A stretch of 64,000 bases of DNA, taken from NCBI RefSeq assembly GCF_040892595.1, contig NZ_JBFRYB010000001.1, forward strand, positions 2,790,001-2,854,000, in the 5' to 3' direction. The notes under the pieces are model-generated. The model searched no databases, had not been told where the DNA came from, and was given only the letters and a program-made list of their open reading frames with translations. Shown one piece after another: positions 26,165 to 35,488 of this stretch (positions are counted from its first letter, which is position 1; every line of letters starts with the position of its first letter). The DNA is from Zhongshania sp. R06B22 (GTDB lineage: Bacteria > Pseudomonadota > Gammaproteobacteria > Pseudomonadales > Spongiibacteraceae). A program made the translations under genes and the position numbers.

Positions 26165-26241
26165 TATGGCATCTCCTTGTAAGAGCCTAACCCTAGCCTC
26201 TGGCGCCAATCCTTCTGCGGCAGAGTAAATAGGGTTTTAAA

Positions 26242-27471
26242 TTAAATACACGGCTCCAAATCCAAATCAAACGCTGCGTGCAGCGAACGAACGGCTAGCT
26301 CCAAATACTTCTCATCAATCACTACCGAAATTTTAATTTCCGATGTTGTGATCAACTGGATGTTGATTGACTCTTCCGCCAGAGTTTTAAACATTTTACT
26401 GGCTATACCAGCATGGGAGCGCATTCCTACGCCAACCAAAGACACTTTGGCGATTTTGTCATCTGTTTTGACTTCTCGCGCTCCTGTTTGTTTCACCAGC
26501 TTGCGCACAATGGCTTCAGCCTTTGCCATGTCCCCTCGACTTACCGTAAAGGTAAGGTCGGTGGTGTTGTCTTCTGCTACGTTTTGAACAATTACATCAA
26601 CTTCAATGTTAGCGTCGCTGACTGGCCCGAGTATCTGATATGCCAAGCCCGGGGTATCTGGCACCCCTAAGACTGTAATTTTTGCTTCGTCGCGAGTAAA
26701 TGCAATACCGGAAATTGCCGGGTTTTCCATATCCGATTGTTCCTCTAAGCTGATCAATGTGCCGGGGCCGTCCTGAAAAGCATGTAACACCCGCAGGGGT
26801 ACATTGTACTTGCCAGCAAATTCCACTGCGCGAATTTGCAGTACCTTTGATCCCAAGCTAGCCATTTCTAGCATTTCTTCAAAGGTAATGCGATCCAATC
26901 TGCGCGCCTTACTCACTACCCGTGGATCGGTGGTGTACACCCCATCCACGTCAGTATAAATCTGACATTCATCTGCCTTTAAGGCCGCAGCTAACGCCAC
27001 ACCCGTGGTATCTGAACCACCACGGCCGAGCGTTGTAATATTACCGTTCTCATCTACGCCTTGAAAGCCGGCAACCACAACTACATTACCAGCTGTTAAG
27101 TCGGCTCTGATCTTGGCGTCATCAATCTCCCTGATTCTCGCCTTGGTATGGGCCTCATCGGTTAATATCCGCACCTGCGTGCCGGTATACGACTTAGCAC
27201 CCTGCCCTAGATCATGTAAGGCCATGCACAGCAGGGAGATGGTCACCTGCTCGCCGGTAGACACCAGCACATCCAGTTCGCGCGGTGTTGGCTGCGACTG
27301 CATGGCTTTCGCCATATCAATCAGGCGGTTAGTTTCACCGCTCATGGCCGACACAACCACGACAATATCGTGGCCTTGTTCACGAAAACCCGCCACCTTT
27401 TTGGCAACGGCTTTTATACGCTCCACGGTCCCTACCGAGGTCCCGCCAAATTTTTGAACTATCAGACTCAT
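26242..27471 (-). CDS. lysC: Aspartate kinase
   Basis: A 409-residue monofunctional aspartokinase, the first step to lysine, threonine and methionine. The N-terminus MSLIVQKFGGTSVG and GRGGSDTTGVALAA are the substrate and ATP sites. Two ACT domains follow (from about residue 265), which bind the feedback inhibitor lysine and/or threonine. Length matches the pseudomonad single-polypeptide type. It lies between alaS and csrA. Confidence 0.96.
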   Translation of the reverse strand: MSLIVQKFGGTSVGTVERIKAVAKKVAGFREQGHDIVVVVSAMSGETNRLIDMAKAMQSQPTPRELDVLVSTGEQVTISLLCMALHDLGQGAKSYTGTQVRILTDEAHTKARIREIDDAKIRADLTAGNVVVVAGFQGVDENGNITTLGRGGSDTTGVALAAALKADECQIYTDVDGVYTTDPRVVSKARRLDRITFEEMLEMASLGSKVLQIRAVEFAGKYNVPLRVLHAFQDGPGTLISLEEQSDMENPAISGIAFTRDEAKITVLGVPDTPGLAYQILGPVSDANIEVDVIVQNVAEDNTTDLTFTVSRGDMAKAEAIVRKLVKQTGAREVKTDDKIAKVSLVGVGMRSHAGIASKMFKTLAEESINIQLITTSEIKISVVIDEKYLELAVRSLHAAFDLDLEPCI

Positions 27472-27582
27472 AATTCGCTTCTACTTAATAAACGCCCGCC
27501 AAAGAGGGCGCTCATTAAACACCAGAACAAATTTAAAGGAAATAACCCAGTGTAGGCTATACGTGATTTACGTAGCGCTGCG

Positions 27583-30207
27583 CTATTTTCCAAGACAATA
27601 ATCCCGAACCACCTGCAATGCAGCCGGAATAGCTGAGCTATCGACACCACCACCTTGGGCCATATCTGGACGACCACCACCCTTGCCGCCCACCGCTTGC
27701 GCCGCCAATCTCATTATATCGCCAGCCTTAAAACGAGCCGTAAGATCCTTAGTCACACCCGCAACCAAGGACACCTTGTCGCCCTCATCGGCAGCAAGTA
27801 GCAAAACCCCAGAGCCCAATTTATTCTTGAGCTGATCAACGATATCCCTCAGGGATTTAGCGTCTGCACCTTCAAGCTTGGTCACCAAGACCTTAATACC
27901 GTTAATCTCCTCTACCTGGCTCATCAGATCATTGCCCGCTGAACTTGCCAGTTTACCCTTTAAGGCCCCTAGCTCCTTCTCCAGTTGTTTCTGCTGGGCA
28001 AGCAACTGCTGCACCTTGTCTGCGATTGTTTCGCGACCAGTCTTCAGCAAGCCAGCCAAATTACTCAATTCATTTTCAGCGCTATCAAACGCCGCCAACG
28101 CTGCCGCGCCGGTGACTGCTTCAATACGACGAACGCCTGCGGCAATACCCGATTCCGCGCTAATACGCATTAAACCGATATCGCCAGTGCGCTCAACATG
28201 GGTGCCGCCACAAAGCTCAATAGAAAAATCCCCCCCCATGCTAAGCACCCGCACGCTATCACCGTATTTCTCACCGAATAACATCATGGCGCCGCGCTTG
28301 CCGGCGCTTTCCATATCCATCACTTCAGTTTGGACGGGGGTATTGAGACGAATTTGCTGATTCACCAAGCCTTCAATTTCTGCCAGTTCCTGCTTAGTCA
28401 CTGATTCAAAATGCGAGAAATCAAACCGCAATCGCTGCGAATCGACCAGCGATCCCTTCTGACCTACATGCTCACCCAAAACCTGACGCAGCGCGGCGTG
28501 CAATAGATGTGTGGCCGAATGATTTAAGGCCGTTGCCTGACGAACCTGGTTATCAACCTCGGCGCGCAATTCCTCACCCTCGCCAATAACACCATTCAAT
28601 ACCACGCCGTGATGCAAATGATGGCCACCAGATTTATGGGTATCGCGCACTTCAAAACGCACGCCCTCGGCACTTAAGTAACCGGTATCACCAGCCTGAC
28701 CACCAGACTCACCATAGAAGGGTGTGCGCTCTAGAATGATGATGCCGGTATCGCCTTCTTTTAGCGAACTTACTCGCTGGCCATCGCGTAACATAGCAAT
28801 GACTGGAGCACCCTCTTCTACCAGGCTCTGATAACCACAAAACGCTGTCTCACCGTCTAGCGCCAATTCATCACTTAAATCCACTTTAAAATTAGAAGCT
28901 GAACGGGCGCGGGTACGCTGCGCCTCCATAGCAGTCTCAAAACCGTCTAGATCGATACTTAAGCCTTTCTCTCGGGCAATGTCAGCGGTGAGATCAACGG
29001 GGAAGCCGTAGGTATCGTAGAGCCGGAAAACAGTGTCTCCAGGAATTTGACTAGCGTTCAAATCTTGCAAATCTTGTTCGAGAATTTTCATGCCCTGCTC
29101 AAGCGTTTTAGCAAACTGCTCTTCTTCTTGAAGCAAAACTTTTTCGATTTGTGCCTGCCGAATGACTAACTCCGGGTAGGCCTCGCCCATCTCTGCGGCG
29201 AGCGGTGCCACCAATTTATGGAAAAACGCGGTCGTTGCGCCAAGCTTATTGCCGTGGCGAGCAGCGCGTCGAATAATGCGGCGCAAAACATAGCCCCGGC
29301 CTTCATTAGATGGCATCACACCATCGGAGACCAAAAATGCGCAGGAGCGAATATGATCAGCAATAACACGCAAGGAAGTATGTTCAAGATCGCTTACATT
29401 AAGAACGCTAGCGGTCGCTGCAATTAAGTTTTGGAATAGGTCAATTTCGTAATTGCTGTGCACATGCTGCATCACCGCAGAGATGCGCTCCAAGCCCATA
29501 CCGGTATCTACCGAGGGCGCTGGCAATGGCGTCATAGTGCCATCGGCGTCACGGTTAAACTGCATAAACACGTTATTCCAAATTTCTATATAGCGGTCGC
29601 CATCTTCATCGGGACTTCCCGGTGGACCGCCAAACACGTCGGCACCGTGGTCGTAAAAAATTTCAGTACAAGGGCCGCAAGGACCGGTATCGCCCATAGA
29701 CCAAAAGTTATCTGAGGCGTATTTTTCGCCCTTATTATCACCAATACGCACCATGCGCTCAGCCGGAACGCCCATCTCTTGGTTCCAAATCTGATAGGCC
29801 TCGTCGTCTTCGGCGTACACCGTCACCCACAGTTTTTCAGCGGGAATGGCCATCCACTCAGGCGATGTTAAAAACTCCCAAGCGAAGCTAATCGCGTCAC
29901 GCTTAAAGTAATCGCCAAAACTAAAATTACCGAGCATTTCAAAAAAGGTGTGGTGTCGGGCGGTGTAGCCTACGTTCTCTAAGTCATTGTGTTTGCCGCC
30001 GGCGCGCACGCAACGCTGCGAGCTAACAGCTCGAACGTAGTTACGTTTCTCGCGGCCCAGAAAAGCATCTTTAAATTGCACCATCCCCGCATTGGTAAAC
30101 AACAAAGTGGGGTCATTACCCGGAACCAGAGAACTACTGGCAACTTGGGTGTGTCCTCGACCTTCAAAATATCGAATAAATGCATCGCGAATGGTGGCGC
30201 TTTTCAT
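27583..30207 (-). CDS. alaS: Alanyl-tRNA synthetase
   Basis: An 874-residue enzyme that charges tRNA-Ala. The class II catalytic core begins [19 protein letters not shown]. The editing domain holds [16 protein letters not shown] and ELCGGTHV, the zinc motif. A DHHA1/C-Ala domain ends with [12 protein letters not shown]. The ATG at 30207 gives the usual N-terminus; 22 more in-frame residues upstream match nothing known. It is the first gene of alaS-lysC-csrA, with 111 bases to lysC. Confidence 0.97.
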   Translation of the reverse strand: MKSATIRDAFIRYFEGRGHTQVASSSLVPGNDPTLLFTNAGMVQFKDAFLGREKRNYVRAVSSQRCVRAGGKHNDLENVGYTARHHTFFEMLGNFSFGDYFKRDAISFAWEFLTSPEWMAIPAEKLWVTVYAEDDEAYQIWNQEMGVPAERMVRIGDNKGEKYASDNFWSMGDTGPCGPCTEIFYDHGADVFGGPPGSPDEDGDRYIEIWNNVFMQFNRDADGTMTPLPAPSVDTGMGLERISAVMQHVHSNYEIDLFQNLIAATASVLNVSDLEHTSLRVIADHIRSCAFLVSDGVMPSNEGRGYVLRRIIRRAARHGNKLGATTAFFHKLVAPLAAEMGEAYPELVIRQAQIEKVLLQEEEQFAKTLEQGMKILEQDLQDLNASQIPGDTVFRLYDTYGFPVDLTADIAREKGLSIDLDGFETAMEAQRTRARSASNFKVDLSDELALDGETAFCGYQSLVEEGAPVIAMLRDGQRVSSLKEGDTGIIILERTPFYGESGGQAGDTGYLSAEGVRFEVRDTHKSGGHHLHHGVVLNGVIGEGEELRAEVDNQVRQATALNHSATHLLHAALRQVLGEHVGQKGSLVDSQRLRFDFSHFESVTKQELAEIEGLVNQQIRLNTPVQTEVMDMESAGKRGAMMLFGEKYGDSVRVLSMGGDFSIELCGGTHVERTGDIGLMRISAESGIAAGVRRIEAVTGAAALAAFDSAENELSNLAGLLKTGRETIADKVQQLLAQQKQLEKELGALKGKLASSAGNDLMSQVEEINGIKVLVTKLEGADAKSLRDIVDQLKNKLGSGVLLLAADEGDKVSLVAGVTKDLTARFKAGDIMRLAAQAVGGKGGGRPDMAQGGGVDSSAIPAALQVVRDYCLGK

Positions 30208-30334
30208 TGAAACTTTCTCACTCCGTTGGCTTTTTAGGTAGCCGATAACATTGACGTACCGGCCTCTCGTCACAGGCCAAGCTGCGGCGAAAAAACCTCA
30301 AGTGTATCGAAATTGCGGATAATTGTATCTGACC

Positions 30335-30371
30335 TAGACGGCGGGCGCAGACGCGCCGCGCGGTCCGTCTA
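30335..30371. terminator. GC-rich hairpin, possible terminator
   Basis: TAGACGG pairs with CCGTCTA and GGCGC with GCGCC to form a long GC stem between the end of the Trm112-like gene and alaS. No T-run follows, so it may be a factor-dependent terminator or a pause site rather than an intrinsic one. Confidence 0.45.
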
Positions 30372-30390
30372 CATCTCTAGAATGCGAATG

Positions 30391-30576
30391 CTAGCCAAGT
30401 TTTTCATCTGTTGTCAGCACCCGGGCCTCCGACTCCAACATCACTGGGATGCCGTCGCGAATAGGATAGGCAAGACCACTGGCACGGCATATTAGCTCAT
30501 TGCGCTGCTCGTCATAATCTAAGGGCGCCTTACTAACAGGGCATACCAAAATCTCTAGAAGTTTCTTATCTATCAT
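30391..30576 (-). CDS. Trm112 family protein (YcaR-like)
   Basis: A 61-residue protein with the core [14 protein letters not shown] and [14 protein letters not shown] near the end, matching the bacterial Trm112/UPF0434 family. In other organisms Trm112 is the zinc-binding partner that activates methyltransferases. Here the second cysteine of the CPxC motif is Ser, and one Cys remains in LICR, so zinc binding may be lost. The start at 30576 removes 13 residues of a longer frame. Confidence 0.9.
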   Translation of the reverse strand: MIDKKLLEILVCPVSKAPLDYDEQRNELICRASGLAYPIRDGIPVMLESEARVLTTDEKLG

Positions 30577-30662
30577 TTGTTTTACGCACTCAATATTCGT
30601 GGTTTTCGGCATCACTATGGTGCCGATTATTTAATAAACACTGCCCAGGTTCTGATTGCTTT

Positions 30663-31493
30663 CTACTCAGACACCGGCTTTTCAGGCATGGGGCCCATAA
30701 CCAAGGCGGGATCGAGACGTTGATCGGCCCAATTTATACGCCAGTCTAAATGCGGCCCCGTTGCACGCCCAGTTGCCCCAACCTCGGCAATTGGGTCACC
30801 CTGCATCACCAACTGACCTTCCTCAACCAAGATTCGACTGAGATGAATAAAGGTCGAAGACACCCCCAAACCATGATCAATAATCAAGGTACCACCAGAA
30901 TAAAACATATCTGGATAAGCTAAGGTAACAACCCCATCGATAGGCGCTGACACTAGCGTTCCGGTCGGTGCGGCAATATCCAAACCATAGTGCGGGCGAC
31001 CGGGGCTGCCATTATAGACACGCTGACTGCCGAATACACCCGTGATTGGTCCAAGTAGTGGCCATTTAAATTCTTTTACAAAATCCTGCCGGGCGGAGAA
31101 TTGACTGCGCGCCTTGCCTACCAATGCTGCTTCATGCCTAATTCGCTCTAGCACACTGACGGGCGGCGTCACGGTTTTTTGAGGTACGCCATTAACGCGC
31201 TGAACATCATAACTGCGCTGGGCAATCGCCAAATTTCGCTCTACGCACTCTCCCGCTGGGCTACAAACCTTTAGCATCGCTGTCGATTTAGCATCACGAC
31301 CAAACCCTGCCACCACCAGACCATTATCTGCAATGGGCAAAGCCTTGCCATCCAAGGCCGCACTGCTACCGGGCTCTAAGGTGGCCCAGATCAAGCCGCC
31401 CTGCTTCAAGCTACCCTGTAAATCTAGGTCGCCATAGGACATTGGCACCAAGGCGAGTAAAGTCAGACTTGCCACACACCACTTTTTCATCAT
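30663..31493 (-). CDS. M23 family peptidoglycan-directed metallopeptidase
   Basis: A 276-residue exported protein with a signal peptide ending about residue 21 (MSYG). The LytM/M23 domain (about 145-265) has HYGLDIAAP as the first zinc motif, FIHLS with the catalytic His, and PHLDWRINW, where Asp stands where HxH usually has its second His. This PHLDW form is normal in this subfamily, so activity is not ruled out. The likely role is cell-wall remodelling in the periplasm. An in-frame ATG directly follows the chosen start. Confidence 0.87.
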   Translation of the reverse strand: MMKKWCVASLTLLALVPMSYGDLDLQGSLKQGGLIWATLEPGSSAALDGKALPIADNGLVVAGFGRDAKSTAMLKVCSPAGECVERNLAIAQRSYDVQRVNGVPQKTVTPPVSVLERIRHEAALVGKARSQFSARQDFVKEFKWPLLGPITGVFGSQRVYNGSPGRPHYGLDIAAPTGTLVSAPIDGVVTLAYPDMFYSGGTLIIDHGLGVSSTFIHLSRILVEEGQLVMQGDPIAEVGATGRATGPHLDWRINWADQRLDPALVMGPMPEKPVSE

Positions 31494-31571
31494 TACCTTA
31501 TCCTCTCAGCCCCACCGCTGCGCTAAACTAGCGCGCTATAATTCCTTAAATTACTATTTGATACCACTATA

Positions 31572-32072
31572 ATGAGTCGTTACCGTCCACCACGCCCTAA
31601 GGGCTCCTGCTACATCACCCCTGAAGGTGAGAAAAACTTGCGCGACGAAGTCCGTCAGCTTTGGAAAATCGAGCGACCACAGGTTACCGCCACCGTACAC
31701 GAAGCCGCAAAGAACGGCGATCGCTCTGAGAACGGTGACTACATATATGGCAAACGCCGCCTTCGAGAAATTGACGGTCGCGTTCGCTTCCTCACCAAAC
31801 GCTTAGAAGAGCTTACGGTGGTGTCCCATATACCGAGTGACCACAGCAAGGTCTATTTTGGCGCCTGGGTCACCGTAGAAAACGACGATGGTGAAGAATG
31901 CGAATATCGCATTGTCGGCCCCGATGAATTTGACTTAACCCAGCGCAAGTTATCGATGGACTCCCCTCTCGCCAAAGCAATGCTAGGCAAGCAACTAGAT
32001 GATGAGGTCATTGTCCCCACCCCCAAGGGCGCTCAAACTTATTATGTCATCGCGATTCGCTACGGCAACTAA
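31572..32072 (+). CDS. greB: Transcription elongation factor GreB
   Basis: A 166-residue Gre factor. The coiled-coil tip has GDRSENGDYIYGKRRLREID, with the acidic pair that stimulates transcript cleavage by backtracked RNA polymerase, followed by the FKBP-like domain. The N-terminus MSRYRPPRPKGSCYITPEG is of the GreB rather than the GreA type. Divergent from the M23 gene with 78 bases between. Confidence 0.95.
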   Translation: MSRYRPPRPKGSCYITPEGEKNLRDEVRQLWKIERPQVTATVHEAAKNGDRSENGDYIYGKRRLREIDGRVRFLTKRLEELTVVSHIPSDHSKVYFGAWVTVENDDGEECEYRIVGPDEFDLTQRKLSMDSPLAKAMLGKQLDDEVIVPTPKGAQTYYVIAIRYGN

Positions 32073-32230
32073 ATCTCCGTTAATGCGCTTGAGGCTATAG
32101 CAAATAAAGGCCTAGCAGTAATGACAGTGACGGCCACCAGGGCTTGCGCTCTGAGCTGTAGAGATCGTCATACACATGCCCTATGATGGCCACATAATAA
32201 ATCATCCACATCTTATTAAGAGAACTCACT

Positions 32231-33517
32231 ATGTTGTTGTTATCACTAGTCTGGGCTTGGACAGCATGGAATGTCTATCATCCCCATAAATCAGCGCCAG
32301 AATTACTCGGCGTTTTCAGTTTTATCTTTGGCGTTATTACCGGCGAGCTCGCCCTGCACATCATCGCCTTAGAAGTCGGCTTAACCCTTGTCATTATTAT
32401 GCTTGGCGAGCTTAGCGGTATTAGCGATGCCCTGGGTCTCGCTATCGCCATAGTTAGCTGGACGGCGATAGCCGTATTCTATTTTAGAGCCCAGCGCACC
32501 GACCCCATTATGAGTCAAGCTGTTCGCTACGCACTGCAATTAGCGCCAGAGCAAACCCTTGATACCAGCAGTTCTCTGCTAATAGACGCGGACGTCAAAC
32601 GCCTAGCCAAACCCTTCAACTATAAATTAGCCAATGTGCAGCGCCTAAAGAATATTGAGTACGCGCGGGTTAATGGCCGCTCACTGCGAGTAGACATTTA
32701 CCGCCGAGCCGACGCACCAAAAAATGCCCCAGTGCTATTTCAAATGCATGGCGGCGCTTGGCTAGAAAAAATGGGTAGTAAGAACGAGCAAGCCCTGCCT
32801 CTTATGAACCAAATGGCTGCCAACGGCTGGGTCTGCGTGGCGGTTGAATATCGCCTTAGCCCTGGCTCAACCTTCCCAGATCACATTATTGACTGTAAAC
32901 GCGCACTTCACTGGATCAAAGAACATATCGCTGAGTATGGCGGCAACCCCGATTTTGTGGTCGCCACAGGCGGTTCGGCTGGCGGTCATTTGTCGAGTTT
33001 GCTGGCTTTGAGCGCCAACGCTCCGGAGTTTCAGCCTGGCTTTGAAACCGCAGACACCACTGTGCAAGGCTGCATACCCTTCTACGGCGTTTACGATTTT
33101 CTCAACAGCCAAGGTCAGCGGAGCAGCGAGTCACTAACCCAGTGGATATCAGCCAAGGTCCTTAAAAAAACCCGCGCTGAATCTCCAGATTTGTGGCGAC
33201 AAGCATCACCTTTATACTGGGTACACAAGAATGCACCACCATTCTTACTTATTCACGGAGAAGCCGATACGCTAGTCCCGGTAGAAGAGTCACGGGTTCT
33301 ATTTAAGGCACTGCAGGACGTATCCACTCAGGCCGTTAGCTACGCTGAATTACCCGACGCCCAGCACGCCTTTGATATTCCGGTGTCACTGCGGACCCAA
33401 ATTGTCGTCAACCACCTCACCGTTTATTTAAACGAGCTTTACCGTCGCCATTTAGCCCGCGACCTAGCAACAGCTAGTGCAGCAGAACCGGCTGAAACCG
33501 AGGAAGTGGCAGAGTGA
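32231..33517 (+). CDS. Membrane-bound alpha/beta hydrolase, hormone-sensitive-lipase-like esterase
   Basis: A 428-residue protein. Residues 1-~88 contain two or three hydrophobic helices that place it in the inner membrane. The rest is an HSL-type esterase: HGGAW (173-177) forms the oxyanion hole, Ser249 is the nucleophile in GGSAGGHL, and HGEADTLVP and DAQHAFD provide Asp and His. It should cleave short to medium acyl esters. The leader 32073-32230 is free of other genes, and a bidirectional terminator follows. Confidence 0.88.
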   Translation: MLLLSLVWAWTAWNVYHPHKSAPELLGVFSFIFGVITGELALHIIALEVGLTLVIIMLGELSGISDALGLAIAIVSWTAIAVFYFRAQRTDPIMSQAVRYALQLAPEQTLDTSSSLLIDADVKRLAKPFNYKLANVQRLKNIEYARVNGRSLRVDIYRRADAPKNAPVLFQMHGGAWLEKMGSKNEQALPLMNQMAANGWVCVAVEYRLSPGSTFPDHIIDCKRALHWIKEHIAEYGGNPDFVVATGGSAGGHLSSLLALSANAPEFQPGFETADTTVQGCIPFYGVYDFLNSQGQRSSESLTQWISAKVLKKTRAESPDLWRQASPLYWVHKNAPPFLLIHGEADTLVPVEESRVLFKALQDVSTQAVSYAELPDAQHAFDIPVSLRTQIVVNHLTVYLNELYRRHLARDLATASAAEPAETEEVAE

Positions 33518-33532
33518 GGAATGGTTAAAAGC

Positions 33533-33559
33533 AAAAAAGGGAGCATGGCTCCCTTTTTT
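33533..33559. terminator. Bidirectional rho-independent terminator
   Basis: A perfect stem (AAAAAAGGGAGC with GCTCCCTTTTTT, loop ATG) lies 16 bases past the esterase stop. Its A and T runs on both sides let it end both this gene and the convergent DUF1134 gene. Confidence 0.93.
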
Positions 33560-33586
33560 ATGGTGCAGTTTTAGGCAGACACTAAA

Positions 33587-34183
33587 TCAAAACGGTATCC
33601 ACGACTTTTTATCGTTGTAGTGAACGTAGCCGACACTGGCACCAGCACGCAAACCAACGCCGGTTCTAATCGGCGCCAAAATCAAATCTCCACTCTGCTG
33701 GTAATTCACACCCACGCCAGCAACCACATAAAAACTGCCATCAACGCCCGGGATTCGCTGCATCAACTGCTGCATTTCATCCAAATGGTAAACCAAGGTA
33801 AATACTTTGGAGACATTGGCTCCCATATCGAACCCCACTGAAGGCCCCTGCCAAAAGATTGGCTTTACATCGCCGTTATAACGCTGCAACTCACCTTGCC
33901 CGTAACGAACGCCAACACCCAATGCCGCCGATACCTCTTCGCCGGCAATAATGGCATTGGGACTACCCTGCTCAGCAAATACTTTTTCTATCGCCTTAGC
34001 CAAGCCAGCGGTCGTTTCACCGAAAAAACCATCGGCTTTCTCTAATACTTGCTCCTTAGTAAAACCCTCATTCGATTTGGGCTTTACGGCCTTATCCTCT
34101 GCAAAAGCAGGCGCAGCCAACACTAGCGTCATCAGTATCACTAGCCGCATCGCATATTGGAATGTAGTAAATATATCGCTCAT
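33587..34183 (-). CDS. DUF1134 (EipA-like) exported protein
   Basis: A 198-residue protein with a signal peptide ending AAPAFA (about residue 28). The mature part (GQGELQRYNGDVKPIFWQGPS, GSFYVVAGVGVNYQQSG) matches DUF1134, a small SYLF-like beta fold. The Brucella member EipA is periplasmic and supports the cell envelope. GGAG six bases before the ATG at 34183 decides the start over the ATG 12 bases upstream. Confidence 0.85.
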   Translation of the reverse strand: MSDIFTTFQYAMRLVILMTLVLAAPAFAEDKAVKPKSNEGFTKEQVLEKADGFFGETTAGLAKAIEKVFAEQGSPNAIIAGEEVSAALGVGVRYGQGELQRYNGDVKPIFWQGPSVGFDMGANVSKVFTLVYHLDEMQQLMQRIPGVDGSFYVVAGVGVNYQQSGDLILAPIRTGVGLRAGASVGYVHYNDKKSWIPF

Positions 34184-34238
34184 TTCGTTCTCCATTTATA
34201 ATTATAATTAATCTGCAAAATCATTTTACCGCCCAAGT

Positions 34239-34841
34239 TTACAGTATCGCAGCTGGTAGCGACGTGAAAACGCGCTGAGCATCGCCTTCACAGCCAAGTA
34301 ACAATACCTGTAACTTTAATAGCGCAGACACGCTAATCGCATCGGTAATACGGCCATCCATTGCCATCGCTATCGCCTCCGCCAAAGGCAAACGAAGCAC
34401 CTCTATATCTTGCTCTGTTGGCTCTAAATCGGCCTCACCTTGACTCAAATTCATCGCCAAAAATACTTCAGCGCACTCATCTGTCACAGAGTTTGACGTA
34501 TGTAAGTCCATCAGTTTCGCCCAACTCTTCGCGGACAAGCCAGTTTCTTCAAGCAGCTCACGGCTAGCCGTTGCCAGCGGCGAACTCCCCAGCGGGCAAC
34601 CGCCTTCGGGTATCTCCCAGCTGTCTTCCTCTAAGGGATAGCGGTATTGCTTAACCAAATAAGTACACCCCTGCTCGTCTAGCGGAATAATACCCACCGC
34701 GATACTCTGAAAACAAATCTTGCCGTAAATTCCATCGGTACCGGCCGGTGTTTTTACCTCGTGGTGCTCTAAGCGCAGCCACGGATTCTGATAGACGGTC
34801 TGACTGCTCAACTGCAGCCATGGACCCAGCCTTTTACTCAT
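34239..34841 (-). CDS. Nudix hydrolase, ADP-ribose pyrophosphatase-like
   Basis: A 200-residue Nudix protein. The Nudix box reads GGCPLGS...RELLEETGL: the REUxEExGU half with its metal-binding glutamates is intact, but the first Glu (position 7 of the motif) is Ser. The N-terminal FQSIAVGIIPLDEQG and VKQYRYPLEEDSWEIPEGG resemble ADP-ribose/GDP-mannose pyrophosphatases. The start overlaps the stop of the uracil-DNA glycosylase gene by four bases (ATGA). A nucleotide-derivative clean-up role is likely. Confidence 0.87.
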   Translation of the reverse strand: MSKRLGPWLQLSSQTVYQNPWLRLEHHEVKTPAGTDGIYGKICFQSIAVGIIPLDEQGCTYLVKQYRYPLEEDSWEIPEGGCPLGSSPLATASRELLEETGLSAKSWAKLMDLHTSNSVTDECAEVFLAMNLSQGEADLEPTEQDIEVLRLPLAEAIAMAMDGRITDAISVSALLKLQVLLLGCEGDAQRVFTSLPAAIL

Positions 34842-35419
34842 GGTATCTCCAAAATAGGGTTTGTTCGCCTGCGGAGCCGAGGCACTAGCTCAGTATCAAA
34901 CCAAGGGTTGCGTCGCAACCACATCTGATTTCGCGGCGAGGGGTGAGGTAAAGGAATATACAGACTGTCAGCAGGGTGATTTGCCACCCGCTCGGTGAGC
35001 GTTTTGAAGGTGTCATGCAAATAATACTTTTGCGCATACTGGCCGATCAGCAATACCAGCTCTAGCTCCGGCATTTGTGCCAGTAAGCGCTCATGCCACA
35101 GCGGCGCGCATTCTTTACGCGGCGGTAGGTCACCAGACTTGCCCTTACCGGGGTAACAAAACCCCATCGGCATAATCGCCAAGCGGCTATCGTTATAAAA
35201 TTGCTCTCTGTCGATATTTAGCCACTGCCGCAAGCGGTCGCCAGAAGGATCATTCCAGGCAATACCGCTTTCATGAACCCGTGTACCCGGCGCTTGGCCA
35301 ATAATGAGTATGCGCGCAGCGGTATCCGCAATGACCACTGGGCGCGGGCCCAATGGCAAGTGGGCCTCACAATATCGGCAATCACGAATCGTACTGAGTA
35401 ATGTATGCAGGGTTTCCAT
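34838..35419 (-). CDS. Uracil-DNA glycosylase family protein
   Basis: A 193-residue protein. The motif GQAPGTRVHESGIAWNDPSG corresponds to the water-activating loop of the UDG superfamily, and LPHPSPRN to the DNA-intercalation loop. CRYCEAHLPLG near the start holds only part of the usual four cysteines of family 4/5 enzymes, so an iron-sulfur cluster is doubtful. It is a UDG-like protein seen beside Nudix genes in Gammaproteobacteria. Substrate range is not certain. Confidence 0.83.
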   Translation of the reverse strand: METLHTLLSTIRDCRYCEAHLPLGPRPVVIADTAARILIIGQAPGTRVHESGIAWNDPSGDRLRQWLNIDREQFYNDSRLAIMPMGFCYPGKGKSGDLPPRKECAPLWHERLLAQMPELELVLLIGQYAQKYYLHDTFKTLTERVANHPADSLYIPLPHPSPRNQMWLRRNPWFDTELVPRLRRRTNPILEIP

Positions 35420-35488
35420 GCCGGCATTGTGCCCTGCTTAATTTGTCAGCGGCAAGCAAGTCGTCGTTTAAATCCTTAGGCAGCCCCG

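Noticed and set aside
30313..30495. Plus-strand frame over the Trm112-like gene
   Set aside because: It lies antisense to the Trm112 gene and its hairpin; no protein features.
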